Assembly (NCBI GenBank): GCA_011033025.1
Contig: WFMF01000025.1
Location: 545,018-609,017 of the forward strand
DNA length: 64,000 nucleotides
Reading direction: 5' to 3'
Source of the DNA: Beroe forskalii
Lineage: Eukaryota; Ctenophora; Nuda; Beroida; Beroidae
Numbering within the stretch: position 1 is the stretch's first letter; each line of letters starts with the position of its first letter. Both the position numbers and the translations under genes were made by a program. This document shows positions 62,147 to 64,000 of the stretch, piece after piece. The notes under the pieces were generated by a model, which did no database searches, was not told the origin of the DNA, and worked only from the letters and a program-made list of their open reading frames with translations.

Positions 62147-62755
62147 GGACTTGGATCGAATGATCAATATATACCACGTGATTGTAAGTTCTTTGCATTG
62201 GATCGTTTTGATTTGTCCACTTTTGTTTCAAAAGGACGTTTCTCCAGATGGCCAGCTTTTTCCCGTAGTGCAATCACAATGGACCTCTATAGTTTATGAT
62301 AAAAAATATATATTATATCGAATAGAATTTATATTCAGTTTTTCTTAAGGGCCTTTCTGCGGAAATTATTTTCAGTCTCCGAAAAATTTGCAGAGTTTTG
62401 AGCGGTTTCGTTTTCTCGGAAATTAGTTGTTTTTCATAAAATTTTATGTTAATTTTCGTAATTTGCATTGATGGTCTAATACTTTCACTATTGTTATAAT
62501 TCTTAGTAAAGGAAAGGAATGAAAGAAAGAGGGGGTGGGGTGAAAAGGATTTGGATCGAATGATCAATATATACCACGTGATTGTAAGACCGTTGTGATT
62601 TCCTACTTCTGTTTCATTAGCTCGTAAGGGTGTTTCTCCAGATGTCCTGCTTTTGTCTTTGTTGGGGAATTTATTTTTAGTCTCCGAAAAATTTGCAGAG
62701 TTTTGGGCGTTAACGTTTTCTCGAAAATTATGTGTTTTTCATAAACTTTAAGGGG
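62147..62755 (+). repeat. Two-copy direct repeat, ~300-400 bp apart
   Basis: GGATCGAATGATCAATATAT and CCACGTGATTGTAAG occur at 62155 and 62553; GTCTCCGAAAAATTTGCAGA and the words around it occur at 62374 and 62680. The second copy lacks ~90 bases of the first. Confidence 0.85.
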
Positions 62756-63600
62756 GGGGGGTTCAACCCAAATTTTTTGGAAAACACGTTTCTGAGATAA
62801 TGGTTGACCCAAAAGGTACACCACATGGGCCAACTTTTTGGCCGGGTTTGGTACCCCCAGACCCACTGGCGCCGCCGTGGCGCCATGCCCAAATATGGGC
62901 CTAAAATGGGCATATTTTTTCAAAAGCGACTTGGACGAGATCTGGTGTGCAATCGATAGATAATGGTCCCCTGAGTTACCATAAAAAAATTTGAAGTCGA
63001 TATCTCAAAAAATGGCCGAGTTATGGCCGAAAACGTATGCCCATATATGGGCATACGCGCGTCACCGCAAAGCTTATTTTGGCCCATAACGGCCAAATAT
63101 CAATATTTTGAATGAAACCAACTTTATTCGATAGATGGCATTGGTTTATGTATTCTCTGCAAGTATGGGGTTGATTGCTACTGAAATGGCTATTTGAGGT
63201 CCAAAAACCTCTAAAAACCACAAAATCGCCATTTTCTCGGTTTGCGGTTTTTGCGAAAATCGACTTTACATTTTTCGCTACTCCTCCGCCATTTTTTAAT
63301 ATTTTTGCACGAAATTTTCAGAATCGCTTTGAAACTTAATTTTCGCTTATGTATTGATCGAAATTTTGAGTTGGAGGCCCCAAAAATTTTTTTGGTCCGG
63401 ACCAAAATCCCAGATTTTGGTCCGAGGACCAAAAAATTTTTTGGGGCCTAACAAAAATTTTTTTCAAAGGGGTAAAAAGTGGACAAATTCTACACCAAGC
63501 GATTTTTGTATGGATTCTATAGTTTTTGCATGAAAATCGATCTAACAACTTTCCACACCTCTCCGGAGTGGAAAGTGCCGAAAAATCGATTTTAGCTGAG
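62756..63600. other. Repeat-like stretch rich in palindromes
   Basis: No gene was seen. At 63034-63057 CGTATGCCCATA is followed directly by its own reverse complement (24-nt perfect palindrome). At 63378-63443 TTTTTTTGGTCC and GGACCAAAAAA form a ~20-bp inverted pair, with TTGGTCCGGACCAA inside. Confidence 0.6.
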
Positions 63601-63604
63601 GCGC

Positions 63605-64000
63605 AGCCGACTGATATGTAAAAATCGTATCTCTCGCTCAGGAAGGTCGTAGAGACTTCATCTTGGGCGGAAAAATGCGCAATGAGCATGTTTATATACT
63701 GGTGTCAATTAAAAATTATAAAATGCTCAGGAACGGAGTTAGGCGAAAAACAGATTTTTTGGGCAGGCAAGACCTGCATAAGGCGAATTTTGTATCTCAG
63801 TCCAGGAAGGTCATAGAGACTTCATCTTGGGCGGAAAATGTGCAATGGCCATGTTTATAGACAATTGATGACAAAAAATATGCCCCTAAAATGCTAAGGA
63901 ACGGAGTAACGGGCGAAAACTGATTTTTTGGGCCAACACAAGACCTGCATAAGGCGAATTTGTATCTCAGTCCAGGAAGGTCGTGAGACTTCATCTTGGG
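63605..64000 (+). repeat. Start of a ~170-bp satellite running off the window
   Basis: AGAGACTTCATCTTGGGCGG, a GCAATG(A/G)(G/C)CATGTTTATA-type word, AGGAACGGAGT and GACCTGCATAAGGCGAATTT recur at about 170-bp spacing; two full units and the start of a third are seen. Confidence 0.85.

Overview
This is a stretch of an animal (metazoan) nuclear genome. The genes carry GT-AG introns, and the recognisable products are animal-type: a DPY19-like C-mannosyltransferase, MSH2, an LDL-receptor-class-A (LDLa) 7TM receptor of the GRL101 type, a KIF21-type kinesin stalk and a small secreted Ig+LDLa protein. The GRL101-like receptor and an MSH2 without introns point to an invertebrate; the phylum cannot be fixed from the window alone. 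No LTR, retroviral or other virus-like element was recognised.

Layout. 1-9.1 kb: the DPY19-like gene on the minus strand (four exons, 9128 to 4784). Its last exon, with flanking repeat, is duplicated as a decayed copy at 1-1.4 kb, and one of its introns is filled by a minisatellite. 9.1-17.6 kb: no recognised gene; minisatellites (notably a 29-bp array at 10.5-12.0 kb) and dispersed repeats, including a ~0.95-kb Helitron-like candidate and a 787-bp insertion with target duplication. 17.6-20.4 kb: single-exon MSH2, minus strand. 20.4-23.4 kb: a LINE reverse-transcriptase relic and a tRNA-like fragment. 23.4-29.0 kb: the LDLa/7TM receptor, minus strand, four exons, with one apparent frameshift.

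29.8-52.3 kb: a giant satellite domain made of a ~338-bp unit (satellite A). It is in plus orientation to 34.8 kb and minus orientation after that, the two outer edges carry the same sequence in inverted orientation, and a 4.45-kb block with Helitron-like ends, a 0.5-kb foldback and two minisatellites interrupts one unit. 52.3-56.15 kb: a second satellite (B, ~353 bp, about 11 units). 56.3-59.7 kb: seven plus-strand exons of a KIF21-like kinesin stalk, with neither motor nor WD40 region in the window; three of its splice sites lie in short tandem duplications. 60.2-61.3 kb: a complete three-exon secreted Ig-LDLa-LDLa gene on the minus strand with a GC-AG intron. 61.3-64 kb: repeats, long palindromes and the start of another ~170-bp satellite.

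The genes do not form a pathway. DPY19 acts in the ER, MSH2 in nuclear mismatch repair, the receptor at the cell surface, the kinesin on microtubules and the Ig-LDLa protein outside the cell. The strongest signals for a second look are structural: tandemly duplicated splice sites in the kinesin gene, the inverted satellite domain with matching edges, and the Helitron-like block carrying a foldback. All gene models come from reading the sequence by eye and from remembered family sequences; no search was run.
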